This document shows, one piece after another, positions 6,141 to 13,150 of a DNA stretch of 23,488 nt. A program made the translations under genes and the position numbers. Each line of letters opens with the position of its first letter. Within the stretch, counting starts at the first letter, position 1. Origin of the DNA: JAMCZU01 sp964479405 (GTDB lineage Bacteria > Patescibacteriota > UBA1384 > UBA12157 > JAENIV01). The DNA is taken from the NCBI GenBank assembly GCA_964479405.1, contig CAYZMA010000014.1, forward strand, positions 1-23,488, read 5' to 3'. The notes under the pieces were generated by a model. That model saw only the letters and a program-made list of their open reading frames with translations, was not told where the DNA came from and did not search any database.

Positions 6141-7833
6141 TTTTTTTGAAAAATTTTTAATTGCTTGGGGTTTGTTTTGGGGTATTTTGGGTATGGGTCT
6201 TTATTTTTTAGGCCTTTTGAGTTTATTCTATTCAAACGTTGTCATTACCTATGGCTTAATCTGTTTTATTGTTCTGATATTTTTTCTTTATTCGTCATTG
6301 CGAGGCCGTAGGCCGTGGCAATCTGACGCGGGGTGTCATCGCGAGCGTCAGCGTGGCGATCTTTTTATCGGACTTATTTTAATTACTTTTTTGGCTTTTG
6401 CAGTTTTAAATTTTTTAATAATGCTTGCTCCCGAAGTCGGCTTTGACGCTCTTTGGTATCATTTAACTTTGCCAAAAATTTATCTTATGACCCATCATGT
6501 TTCCTATCTTTCCGGCGGACTTTTGTATTATTCGGTTATGCCGCGACTGGTGGAAATGATTTATGGTTTTGGCTTGGCATTGGATCATACAGGAAACTTG
6601 CCAAAAATTATTCATTATCTCTTTGGTTTTAGTTGGTTTGGGGCGATTTATCTTTTTGCTCGTTTATTTTTAGAAAGAAGATACGCTCTTTTAACAGCTT
6701 TAGTTTGCTACGGCACATATCTTGTTACTTGGCTTTCGGGAACGGCTTATATTGATTTAATTGTTGCATATTACTCGGCGATGGCGCTGTGGGGGGTATT
6801 TAGGTCATTGCGAGTGGAGGCGCCTTTAGCTATGGAGCAATCTATCTTTTTGTATTTAGCAGCGATTTTTATGGGTTTTACTTTGGCAAGCAAACTTTAT
6901 GGCTTAATTTTATTGGCGGTGTTGGTGGGCATTTTAATTTTTTCAAAGACTAATTGGAAAATAGTTTTGCGCTTTACCATCATTGCCATACTTATTGTTT
7001 TACCGTTCTACCTGCAGGCATACATTTCAACCGGCAATCCTTTTTATCCGGTTTTCTCGGTCAAAGAATCGGCTTTAGCAATGTACACTGGTGGTTATAG
7101 TAATTTGAAAGATTGGTATCTACTGGGCTGGTGGCGACATTTACCCAGTCTTTTTTTGGGAATGATTATTTATAGTTTTACACCTATTTTTAGCTTAATT
7201 TTTCTGGTTTTCTTCGCCAAAAGTTGGAAAAAAATGTTGCCTTTACTGATTTCCTTTTTGGGTTTCTTTTTTCTTTGGTCTCTTAATCCTGTCCAAGAGC
7301 CCCGTTATTTTATAGTTATTTTACCGGTTTTGGCGACAATTTCGATTTATACATTAGTCAATATTTCATGGAAAGTATTTAAAGTTTTAGCTTTTGTTTT
7401 GCTATTAGTTGGTTTTGCCTATAATTTTTCCTACGCCAAGAGCAATTTTAAAGAGACTTTAGAATTAGTTTTTAGCAAAAACCCCAGAGAAAACTATCTT
7501 CAAGCAAGACTGACGCCACCTCGAAATTTTTATGATTTTTCGGGTAATTTTACCAGAGAGGTAGGGAATAAAAAAGTTCTGACTGTTAATGTTCATAATC
7601 TGTTTTATGTAGATTTTAATTTTTACGATTGGAGTTTTATTGAAAATAAGTATGATTCTGATTTGTCGGCAACTCTTATGGGCAAGGAGCTTAAAAATAA
7701 TGGCTACAGTTATGTTTTAATTGGTCATCTTAATGTGGCGCAGTGGTTGGAATTACCACAAGAGGAAGTGGATAAAAATTTTAAACTGATTTTAAAAGAA
7801 AATGACTTTTCACTTTACGAGATATTAAACTAA
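6130..7833 (+). CDS. GT-C (GT39/ArnT-like) membrane glycosyltransferase
   Basis: A 567-residue polytopic protein with about 11-13 hydrophobic segments. The first outside loop has the motif EVGFDALWYHLTLPKIYL; an acidic residue in this loop is the catalytic base in GT-C enzymes that use polyprenyl-phosphate sugars. The C-terminal 120 residues are hydrophilic and likely extracytoplasmic. It probably transfers sugar from a lipid carrier, plausibly the one charged by the next gene (GT2), which overlaps its stop by one base. Two stretches are foreign to the fold and coded by palindromic repeats: residues about 55-79 (SSLRGRRPWQSDAGCHRERQ, then RGDLF) and about 226-239 (SLRVEAPLAMEQSI). Both lie between hydrophobic segments, the frame is kept, and the gene looks intact. 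Confidence 0.8.
   Translation: MKLNFFEKFLIAWGLFWGILGMGLYFLGLLSLFYSNVVITYGLICFIVLIFFLYSSLRGRRPWQSDAGCHRERQRGDLFIGLILITFLAFAVLNFLIMLAPEVGFDALWYHLTLPKIYLMTHHVSYLSGGLLYYSVMPRLVEMIYGFGLALDHTGNLPKIIHYLFGFSWFGAIYLFARLFLERRYALLTALVCYGTYLVTWLSGTAYIDLIVAYYSAMALWGVFRSLRVEAPLAMEQSIFLYLAAIFMGFTLASKLYGLILLAVLVGILIFSKTNWKIVLRFTIIAILIVLPFYLQAYISTGNPFYPVFSVKESALAMYTGGYSNLKDWYLLGWWRHLPSLFLGMIIYSFTPIFSLIFLVFFAKSWKKMLPLLISFLGFFFLWSLNPVQEPRYFIVILPVLATISIYTLVNISWKVFKVLAFVLLLVGFAYNFSYAKSNFKETLELVFSKNPRENYLQARLTPPRNFYDFSGNFTREVGNKKVLTVNVHNLFYVDFNFYDWSFIENKYDSDLSATLMGKELKNNGYSYVLIGHLNVAQWLELPQEEVDKNFKLILKENDFSLYEILN
6294..6366 (+). repeat. In-frame palindromic repeat, two tandem units
   Basis: Unit 1 (6294-6326) begins GTCATTGCGAGG and ends GTGGCAATCT. 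Unit 2 (6335-6366) begins GTCATCGCGAGC and ends GTGGCGATCT. Each can fold through ATTGC/GCAAT or ATCGC/GCGAT. The units differ by a matched T-to-C and A-to-G change, which preserves pairing. Both lie in frame within the GT-C gene. Confidence 0.8.
6804..6844 (+). repeat. In-frame palindromic repeat, single unit
   Basis: GTCATTGCGAGTGG at the left end and GAGCAATCT at the right share the ends of the units at 6294 and 16956. ATTGC pairs with GCAAT, and GGCGCC lies near the centre. It adds about 13 residues between two membrane segments without breaking the frame. Confidence 0.7.
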
Positions 7834-8525
7834 TGAAAATGAAATTATCAATTATCATTCCCGTTTTTAATGAAGAAAAAAACATTAAAACCGTCATTTC
7901 TCAAGTTAAAAATGTACCAGTTGAAATGGAAAAAGAAATCATTATTGTTGACGATGGTTCAAAAGATAAAACTAGAATAATTCTTCAAAGTTACAACAAA
8001 GATTTATCTATTAAAATTATTCTTCAGCCTAAAAATTTAGGCAAGGGTTCAGCTATTCGTCGGGGTTTGGAAGAAGCAACCGGTGATTTTGTATTAATTC
8101 AAGATGCCGATCGGGAATATTTGGTTAGTGATTACTCTAAAATATTAAAGCCGTTTTTAGCGCAAAAAGCCCAAGTGGTTTATGGTTCAAGATTTTTAGG
8201 CAACATTTCAGGGATGCGCTGGCAAAATCGGCTGGCAAATAAAATTTTGACAGCAACAACTAATTTATTATATGGCACAAGAATTACCGACGAAGCCACT
8301 GCTTACAAAGCTTTTCGGCGCGATTTCATTCAAAAAATACCCCTAAAATGTCAAAGATTTGAATTTTGTCCGGAAGTGACGGCTAAAATCGCTAAAAAAG
8401 GCTTCAAGATTTACGAAGTGCCGATTACCTATCATGGTCGGTCAAGTAAAGATGGTAAAAAAATCAAACTAAAAGATGCTTTTGAAGCTTTTTGGACGCT
8501 GGTAAAATATCGCTTTAAAGATTAG
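7833..8525 (+). CDS. GT2 glycosyltransferase (polyprenyl-phosphate sugar synthase-like)
   Basis: A 230-residue GT-A fold enzyme without membrane segments. It starts MKMKLSIIIPVFNEEKNI, then IIIVDDGSKDKT (nucleotide binding) and LIQDADREY (QDAD metal and sugar-phosphate motif). GSRF, then TDEATAYKAFRRD and FEFCPEVTAKIAKKG, is the pattern of DPM1-type polyprenyl-phosphate hexose synthases. It would make a polyprenyl-phosphate sugar that GT-C enzymes use on the outer face. It overlaps the upstream GT-C gene by one base, and the next gene starts one base after its stop, so the three are co-transcribed. No repeat insertion is seen here, unlike the GT2 gene at 17624. Confidence 0.9.
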   Translation: MKMKLSIIIPVFNEEKNIKTVISQVKNVPVEMEKEIIIVDDGSKDKTRIILQSYNKDLSIKIILQPKNLGKGSAIRRGLEEATGDFVLIQDADREYLVSDYSKILKPFLAQKAQVVYGSRFLGNISGMRWQNRLANKILTATTNLLYGTRITDEATAYKAFRRDFIQKIPLKCQRFEFCPEVTAKIAKKGFKIYEVPITYHGRSSKDGKKIKLKDAFEAFWTLVKYRFKD

Positions 8526-8526
8526 T

Positions 8527-9075
8527 ATGAAAATTATTCGTCAACTTATTTTAATTTTTGTTCCCCTACTTATTTTGGGTTGTTTTATTTCTTACTTCGT
8601 TGAGCCGAAATTTAACTTGTGGCAAATGGATAAATCAATTGTCCTAAAAAAACAAGATTTACCTCTTTTGACGATGTTTTTGCCACCGCATCAAGATAAT
8701 GTTTTTTTGGTTGAAAGTAGTGCTCCGCAATTTGTGCTTGCCGGTCCAAAATTAACCCTTTTTAGCGGGCAATATCATTATCAATTAGAAATTATCCCCG
8801 CTTGCTCTAATAAAGATTTGGGTTATATGGATGTGGTTAGAAAAAATGGCAGTTTCGGTTTGGGCGCCAAAGAAATTACGGCCCAAAAACAGGGTCAAAT
8901 GCAGATAGAATCGCTTGAATTTGAAGCCGAAACTACCTTTGATTACGAATTTCGCCTTTACTCCAAAGGCGAATGTCCGTATGAAATTAAATCAGTTTCT
9001 CTAGAGAAAAAAAGAATTGATTTTCGGGCATTCTTGAGAAACATTTGGCAAGAAGGTCAAAGTATCATACAATAG
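8527..9075 (+). CDS. Membrane-anchored hypothetical protein
   Basis: A 182-residue protein with one N-terminal hydrophobic segment (residues about 5-26, RQLILIFVPLLILGCFISYF) and an extracytoplasmic domain that I do not recognise. The domain has beta-strand-like alternation (FVLAGPKLTLFSGQYHYQLEII; ESLEFEAETTFDYEFRLY) and two Cys (PACSN, GECPY) that could form a disulfide. A Cys within the hydrophobic stretch (ILGC) resembles a lipobox, but more hydrophobic residues follow it, so a plain membrane anchor is preferred. It begins one base after the GT2 stop and precedes the glycoside hydrolase. Context suggests a role in handling the glycan outside the membrane; this is inference only. Confidence 0.75.
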   Translation: MKIIRQLILIFVPLLILGCFISYFVEPKFNLWQMDKSIVLKKQDLPLLTMFLPPHQDNVFLVESSAPQFVLAGPKLTLFSGQYHYQLEIIPACSNKDLGYMDVVRKNGSFGLGAKEITAQKQGQMQIESLEFEAETTFDYEFRLYSKGECPYEIKSVSLEKKRIDFRAFLRNIWQEGQSIIQ

Positions 9076-9105
9076 ATAAGTATTAATTAAAAAAGGAGAT
9101 TTTAA

Positions 9106-10122
9106 ATGAAAAAGTTTCTCATCGTTTTTTTTGCTCTTGTACTTGGCACTACAGGCGGGTATTTCACTTATAAATATGTTATTAACAAAGATGATTCCGG
9201 CAAATCGTTTATGTGGGGGGTAACCATGGGTCCATCGGATTTGAATAATTATAGTAAATCAGTTTGGTCTAAACAGGCAAAAGTGGCGAAAGAATTGGGG
9301 GTGGGTTGGATTAGGTTAAGATTTGATTCAGAAAATATTGATCCTTTTAAACGCAACGATGAAGAGATTAGTGTTCTTGAGTCTTATGGCTTGCAGACAG
9401 TGCTAATTATTGAACAAGACATTCGTAATAAAGGCGGGGATAATTACAAAGATGGTTATAAAGACGGCTCTACTATTGCCGGCCATTACAAAGGCAAAAT
9501 TAAGTATTATCAAATGATTAACGAAGGTGGTGGCGAAACAATCAAAGCTCCGACTATGAATGGTCAGGATGAAGATCAATTTGATGAAGTAAAATACAAG
9601 TCTTTGACTGATTATTTGCGTGGTGTTTCGGAAGGGATTACTTCGGCTGATCCTGATGCAAAAAAGATTGTTAATATGGGCTGGACCCATGTTGGTTATT
9701 TGGATAAATTAATAAAAGACAATATTTCTTTTGATATGATCGGGATTGACTGGTACGGTTGGATGGGACCGATTGGGGAAAAGAAATTAGAAAACGGTCA
9801 GTTATTAATTGATAGACTTAAAAGTTACAATAAACCTTTGATTTTTATGGAAGTCAATGCCGATTCCGATGGTAGAACAGTCCACGAAGATAAACAAGTG
9901 GAATTTATTTCATTGATGGGTAAATGGGCATACGAAAATCGTTCCTTTATTTCCGGATTTTTTGTCTTGTCACTTTTTGATGGGATTAATAATCCTAACG
10001 ATAACGCCGAGTACTTTGGCATTGTTCAAGCTAAAAAGAGTTCCGGCGGAACAATGATACCCGGCGATCCGCGCAAATCTTATTATACTTATCAGGAGAT
10101 GATTAAAAAATATACTAAGTAG
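9106..10122 (+). CDS. Membrane-anchored glycoside hydrolase-like protein (clan GH-A TIM barrel)
   Basis: A 338-residue protein with an N-terminal anchor or signal (residues 4-25) and a single TIM-barrel-like domain. Features typical of clan GH-A retaining hydrolases are visible: VGWIRLRFD (strand 2), VLIIEQD (strand 3), YYQMINEGG with Asn139-Glu140 as the acid/base after strand 4, FDMIGIDWYGW (strand 6), and PLIFMEVNAD with Glu249 as the candidate nucleophile after strand 7. FISGFFVLSLFDG forms the last strand. Family and substrate cannot be set by eye. Hydrolases of this clan occur in exopolysaccharide loci (for example PslG), where they cut the polymer, so glycan trimming is a reasonable inference. 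The RBS is AGGAG at 9094-9098, seven bases before the ATG. Confidence 0.8.
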   Translation: MKKFLIVFFALVLGTTGGYFTYKYVINKDDSGKSFMWGVTMGPSDLNNYSKSVWSKQAKVAKELGVGWIRLRFDSENIDPFKRNDEEISVLESYGLQTVLIIEQDIRNKGGDNYKDGYKDGSTIAGHYKGKIKYYQMINEGGGETIKAPTMNGQDEDQFDEVKYKSLTDYLRGVSEGITSADPDAKKIVNMGWTHVGYLDKLIKDNISFDMIGIDWYGWMGPIGEKKLENGQLLIDRLKSYNKPLIFMEVNADSDGRTVHEDKQVEFISLMGKWAYENRSFISGFFVLSLFDGINNPNDNAEYFGIVQAKKSSGGTMIPGDPRKSYYTYQEMIKKYTK

Positions 10123-10137
10123 AAAAGAGGAGATTAA

Positions 10138-10554
10138 ATGGATAAACCATTAACCGAAAAAAGTTTAGAAAAAGTAATTAAAAAAACTTTTAAGGCAGAA
10201 TTTAAAAGTGCGTTTAAAGAAGAATTTAAAGGAGCTTTTCAAGAATCTTTTAAGGAATCTTTTAGACCTGCTTTTCAAGAATCCTTCAAAGAATCTTTTA
10301 AGCCAGCTTTTCAAGGAGCTTTTGAACCATACGCTTTAACTATCCAGCAAGATTTTGCAAGGTTAAAAGAGCGGGATGACATTCTTGCGGAAGATGTTTC
10401 GGAGATAAAATCAGATGTTTCTGATTTGCATGATGGTCAACAAAGAATTGAGCAGCGTCAAATGGTTGAAATTAAAAGAAAAGATTTTCTATCTATAAAA
10501 TTAGATAATCATGAAAAGAGAATTGTTCGTTTAGAAAAGAACCCAACTCGGTAA
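10138..10554 (+). CDS. Phe-tetrad repeat plus coiled-coil protein
   Basis: A 138-residue cytoplasmic-looking protein; I do not recognise a family. Phe occurs at residues 18, 22, 26 and so on to 62: twelve Phe at exact four-residue spacing, continued backward by Ile14 and Leu10. The residues between are Lys, Glu, Gln, Ser and Ala. Prolines at 44 and 56 mark a 12-residue unit, AFQESFKESFRP then AFQESFKESFKP. Residues about 70-135 look like a charged coiled coil (ILAEDVSEIKSDVSDLHDG; HEKRIVRLEK). A membrane-surface or self-assembling helix is one possibility, but no function can be assigned. GAGGAG at 10127-10132 is a strong RBS, and the gene lies 15 bases after the hydrolase stop, in the same operon. 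Confidence 0.8.
   Translation: MDKPLTEKSLEKVIKKTFKAEFKSAFKEEFKGAFQESFKESFRPAFQESFKESFKPAFQGAFEPYALTIQQDFARLKERDDILAEDVSEIKSDVSDLHDGQQRIEQRQMVEIKRKDFLSIKLDNHEKRIVRLEKNPTR
10234..10305 (+). repeat. Two 36-bp tandem coding repeats
   Basis: Bases 10234-10269 and 10270-10305 encode AFQESFKESFRP and AFQESFKESFKP and differ at only a few, mostly silent, positions. A partial third copy follows (AFQGAFEP, 10306-10329). This indicates recent duplication within the Phe-tetrad region. Confidence 0.8.
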
Positions 10555-10598
10555 TTTGATTCATAAATAAGGAGCGTTTTAAATAAGGTAAGGAAAAT

Positions 10599-11294
10599 AT
10601 GGGTGAAAATTTATCTCTAGCTGAAAATGATGTTGAAAATAAAGAAATTATTTTTCCTTCAGTTTTAGAATATTTATCGGCTTTTGAGCAATCGTCTCAA
10701 TTTAATGAGGTGCTCTCTCAAAGAGAAAAAGAATTAGCCTTTGATAGACCGGATATTAATTTATCAGAAGAAGAATTAGCTGAAAGTACGCGACTAAGTT
10801 TTGAGTATCGAAAAACTCTAATTGATTTTTATCATGATGGTAATAAATTACCAATTAATTTAAGTGATTATAATGAAGATATTCAAAAAGCAATTGCCGA
10901 GTATTGGGATTTTGTAAAATCAATGCCGAATCATATTAATGTAGTTCGGGCTACTGCTAGAAGTAAAGATGACGAAGAAACAAAAATATTTCGGATGGAA
11001 AAAACTCGTGATCGGTTTCATACTTTTGCTGGACTTGCTCTTCTTGGAGAAGGCATTACTCTTAGTAATGGACAAAAAATTACTTGTGACGAAATGAATC
11101 CTCAAGATGAATCAGCAATGGATTTAGAAGCCTATTCGGTTTTAGGTCGGACATTGGTATCAATAATTACTGAAGAAAATGGTTTAGATATAGCTGATCC
11201 TAAAAGGGAAGAAACTAAAATGGCGGCTACTGTAAGTTTCTTGAATAGTTGTCGATACTCCGGAGGTCACTGGGTGGCTAAAGGCGAAAAATAA
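10599..11294 (+). CDS. Hypothetical 231-residue acidic protein
   Basis: I do not recognise this family. The product is soluble and acidic, with no signal peptide or membrane segment. The N-terminal 25 residues look disordered. The rest appears helical (SVLEYLSAFEQSSQFNEVL; LSEEELAESTRLSFEYRKTLIDFY). The C-terminal part has a distinctive stretch: RDRFHTFAGLALLGEGI, ITCDEMNPQDESAMDLEAYSV, then MAATVSFLNSCRYSGGHW. The ATG at 10599 follows TAAGGA; a stronger AAGGAGC at about 10569 lies too far upstream. It is the last gene of the first plus-strand block and converges with the zinc-finger gene. Its coding and spacing are consistent with the operon, but nothing shows that it works on glycans. Confidence 0.75.
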   Translation: MGENLSLAENDVENKEIIFPSVLEYLSAFEQSSQFNEVLSQREKELAFDRPDINLSEEELAESTRLSFEYRKTLIDFYHDGNKLPINLSDYNEDIQKAIAEYWDFVKSMPNHINVVRATARSKDDEETKIFRMEKTRDRFHTFAGLALLGEGITLSNGQKITCDEMNPQDESAMDLEAYSVLGRTLVSIITEENGLDIADPKREETKMAATVSFLNSCRYSGGHWVAKGEK

Positions 11295-11300
11295 AAATTA

Positions 11301-11327
11301 AAAAAATCCCCGACGAGAAATCGGGGT
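11301..11327 (-). terminator. Terminator of the small zinc-finger gene
   Basis: CCCCGA (11308-11313) pairs with TCGGGG (11321-11326). Read on the minus strand the hairpin is followed by ATTTTTTTAATTTTT, a strong U-run. There is no U-run on the plus side, so it mainly serves the minus-strand gene. Confidence 0.85.
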
Positions 11328-11343
11328 TAATACAAGTTAAGCT

Positions 11344-11508
11344 CTATTTGGGTTCTGCCTCTTGTTTTTCTCTCTTGTAACGGAGAGTAACGGCTTTACA
11401 GCCGGGGCATTTTTCTAGATGTTCTTGGATTTTTTTGGTGGCTTCCATGCCTAATTTATCTGGGTAAAATACTAAATCAATCAGATCGTCAGTTTTTGGA
11501 CATTGCAT
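11344..11508 (-). CDS. Small zinc-finger protein (zf-HC2-like), 54 residues
   Basis: A 54-residue protein beginning MQCPKTDDLIDLVFYPDKLG and containing HLEKCPGCKAV. Cys3 plus H-x3-C-x2-C matches the zf-HC2 pattern seen in anti-sigma factors (ZAS domain), where one Cys, one His and two further Cys bind zinc. There is no membrane segment, so it would be a soluble version, and the tail is charged (YKRE, KQEAEPK). Expression signals are unusually clear: a TTGACA-17-TATGAT promoter, GGAGGTGG RBS at 11514-11521, ATG at 11508, TAG at 11344-11346, then a strong terminator. It is monocistronic and divergent from the O-antigen ligase gene. A regulatory role is inferred from the domain only. No sigma factor gene is nearby. 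Confidence 0.85.
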   Translation of the reverse strand: MQCPKTDDLIDLVFYPDKLGMEATKKIQEHLEKCPGCKAVTLRYKREKQEAEPK

Positions 11509-11531
11509 TTATACCACCTCCAGAGTTTGTT

Positions 11532-11560
11532 ATCATACCATATTACTAGTCAATTGTCAA
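11532..11560 (-). promoter_or_regulatory. Consensus promoter for the zinc-finger gene
   Basis: On the minus strand TTGACA (11555-11560) and TATGAT (11532-11537) are 17 bases apart. Start of transcription is expected near 11525, giving a short leader with the RBS. The same -35/-10/spacer combination precedes the HAF-repeat gene. Confidence 0.85.
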
Positions 11561-11575
11561 GGTGTCTGCTATACT
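11547..11575 (+). promoter_or_regulatory. Extended -10 promoter for the O-antigen ligase gene (leaderless)
   Basis: TAGTCA (11547-11552), a 17-base spacer ending in TGC, then TATACT (11570-11575) form an extended -10 promoter. Transcription would start near 11582, two bases before the ATG at 11584, and no Shine-Dalgarno sequence is present. It overlaps the divergent minus-strand promoter, so the two may compete. Confidence 0.65.
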
Positions 11576-11583
11576 TAAACCAA

Positions 11584-13029
11584 ATGAAAGGTAAATCCGC
11601 CAGCTGGCGGACAAGAAATATTTTAATTGCCTTATTTAGTGTTGCTTTAGCACTAGCAGTCGGTTTTTTGATTGCCAAAATCGCCTTTTTAGGGTTATTA
11701 CTCATTATTTTGGCAGTAATAGCTTTAATTGTTGCTTATCTTGTTTTTCGTTCGCCTGAATTAGGCTGGCTTTTAATTATTTTCTTTTTACCGTTTGAAA
11801 GAGTACCGTCAATTGAAATGGCGGGAGTGAATTTAAAAATTAATACTTTTCTTGGTTTTTTGACTCTGATTGCCTGGATTTTGGGGCTTATGTTTCAAGG
11901 CAAAAAATATAAGGTTCAGCCGAATTTTTTAAGCATTCCGCTGTTTTTATTTATCATGGCACTTTTGCTTTCTTTAACCCAAGCCTTTAATTTTACCAGA
12001 GCCGTTTCGGTTTTAATTTTTACTGTTTTTACGATTATATTTTCAATTTTGGCTGTAAATATGGTTTATTCCAAAGAAACACTTCGTAAAACTATTTTAG
12101 TTTTGTTTTTTTCGGCTTTGGTAGTTAGCCTTTTTGGTCTTTTTCAGTTTGGCGGTGATGTGGTGGGGCTACCTCAATCCCTGACTCTTTTAAAAGAAGG
12201 ATACACTTCGGTTGTTTTTGGTTTTCCGCGAGTGCAGGCTTTTTCCATGGAGCCATTATATTTTGCTAATTATCTTTTAATTCCGATTAGCGTTGGTTTG
12301 GCTCTTTTTATCAATAGAGTTGAGCCAATTAAAAGATGGTGGATGGCCGGTTTAATCGGTTTAATTTTATTAAATTTCATTTTGACTGTTTCGCGAGGTG
12401 GTTATTTGGGACTTTTAGGTTCATTTTTGGTTTTAGGTATTTTGCTTTTTAAGCGCTTATTTAACTGGAGAACAATTTTAATCGGTATTGTAACGGTTAT
12501 TATTGTTGTTTATGGTGTTGCTTTTGCCCTGTCAAAAGGTGAAACGCGGGCAACAATGGAATTTTTGGGCCATGTTACACTCCAAGATGTGAATAGGGGC
12601 GAATCTGTTGAAGGACGGTTAATTACATTTAAACAAGGAATGAATGCTTTTTACACCAGTCCAATTTTTGGGATTGGTTTGGGAAATTATGGTCCGTGGG
12701 TTACTTTTTATCCGGACGCGCGACCAATAACCGGTTGGCCGATTGTCAATAATGAATTTATTGAGCTTTTAGCCGAGACGGGAATAGTTGGCGCCGGGAC
12801 TTTTTTATTACTAATTATCTTTTTAAGTGTCAGGACTTTGATGGCTTTAAAATACGCTCATGATATTTTTCTGAAATCTGTTTTAATTGGACTTTTTGCC
12901 GCTTTTGTTGGCGTTTTAATTCAGTATAATTTTATGTCAACTTTATATATAATTCATGTGTGGGTGCTGATAGGGCTGTTAGTTGCCGTGCAAAATATTA
13001 TCCTTAAAAATAAAATAACCAATTTTTAA
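11584..13029 (+). CDS. O-antigen ligase/polymerase-like membrane protein (Wzy/WaaL)
   Basis: A 481-residue polytopic protein with about 11-12 hydrophobic helices. The large outside loop and flanks carry the Wzy_C/WaaL pattern: TVSRGGYLGLLGS, then the periplasmic-type loop, FGIGLGNYGPW and NNEFIELLAETGIVG. Such proteins polymerise oligosaccharide units or ligate them to an acceptor on the outer face. I start at the ATG at 11584; an in-frame extension to 11503 would cross the promoter and overlap the zinc-finger gene. The N-terminus MKGKSASWRTRN includes SASWR, coded by the palindrome at 11596-11611. It heads the second glycan block. Ligase and polymerase cannot be separated from sequence alone. 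Confidence 0.85.
   Translation: MKGKSASWRTRNILIALFSVALALAVGFLIAKIAFLGLLLIILAVIALIVAYLVFRSPELGWLLIIFFLPFERVPSIEMAGVNLKINTFLGFLTLIAWILGLMFQGKKYKVQPNFLSIPLFLFIMALLLSLTQAFNFTRAVSVLIFTVFTIIFSILAVNMVYSKETLRKTILVLFFSALVVSLFGLFQFGGDVVGLPQSLTLLKEGYTSVVFGFPRVQAFSMEPLYFANYLLIPISVGLALFINRVEPIKRWWMAGLIGLILLNFILTVSRGGYLGLLGSFLVLGILLFKRLFNWRTILIGIVTVIIVVYGVAFALSKGETRATMEFLGHVTLQDVNRGESVEGRLITFKQGMNAFYTSPIFGIGLGNYGPWVTFYPDARPITGWPIVNNEFIELLAETGIVGAGTFLLLIIFLSVRTLMALKYAHDIFLKSVLIGLFAAFVGVLIQYNFMSTLYIIHVWVLIGLLVAVQNIILKNKITNF
11596..11611. repeat. 16-bp perfect palindrome in coding start
   Basis: TCCGCCAGCTGGCGGA is a perfect palindrome in codons 5-10 of the O-antigen ligase-like gene, 10 bases after the ATG. 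In a leaderless transcript this hairpin would lie right at the 5' end. Confidence 0.8.
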
Positions 13030-13150
13030 TTTCTAATTTTCATTAAATTTTCAATGATTTAATTTTCAATTACTATTTGTATTTAGTTTGTAAATTGATT
13101 CATTGAATCATTGATTGAAAATTGTAAATTGTTAAATTGAAAATTATATT
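13030..13150. repeat. AT-rich spacer of inverted TTTTCAAT/ATTGAAAA words
   Basis: The 121-bp gap between the two ligase-like genes is built from AATTTTCAAT (13061-13070, and a variant near 13046) and its inverse ATTGAAAATT (13114-13123 and 13136-13145), with GATTC/GAATC between. It could form a long AT hairpin. No promoter of good quality and no RBS stands out before the ATG at 13151. Confidence 0.6.

Noticed and set aside
8527..9075. Lipoprotein or exosortase for the 182-residue protein
   Set aside because: The Cys lies within the hydrophobic helix with more hydrophobic residues after it, and a single helix rules out a multi-helix exosortase.
11503..11583. N-terminal extension of the O-antigen ligase-like gene
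   Set aside because: It crosses both divergent promoters and overlaps the zinc-finger gene. The ATG at 11584 agrees with the predicted transcript start.
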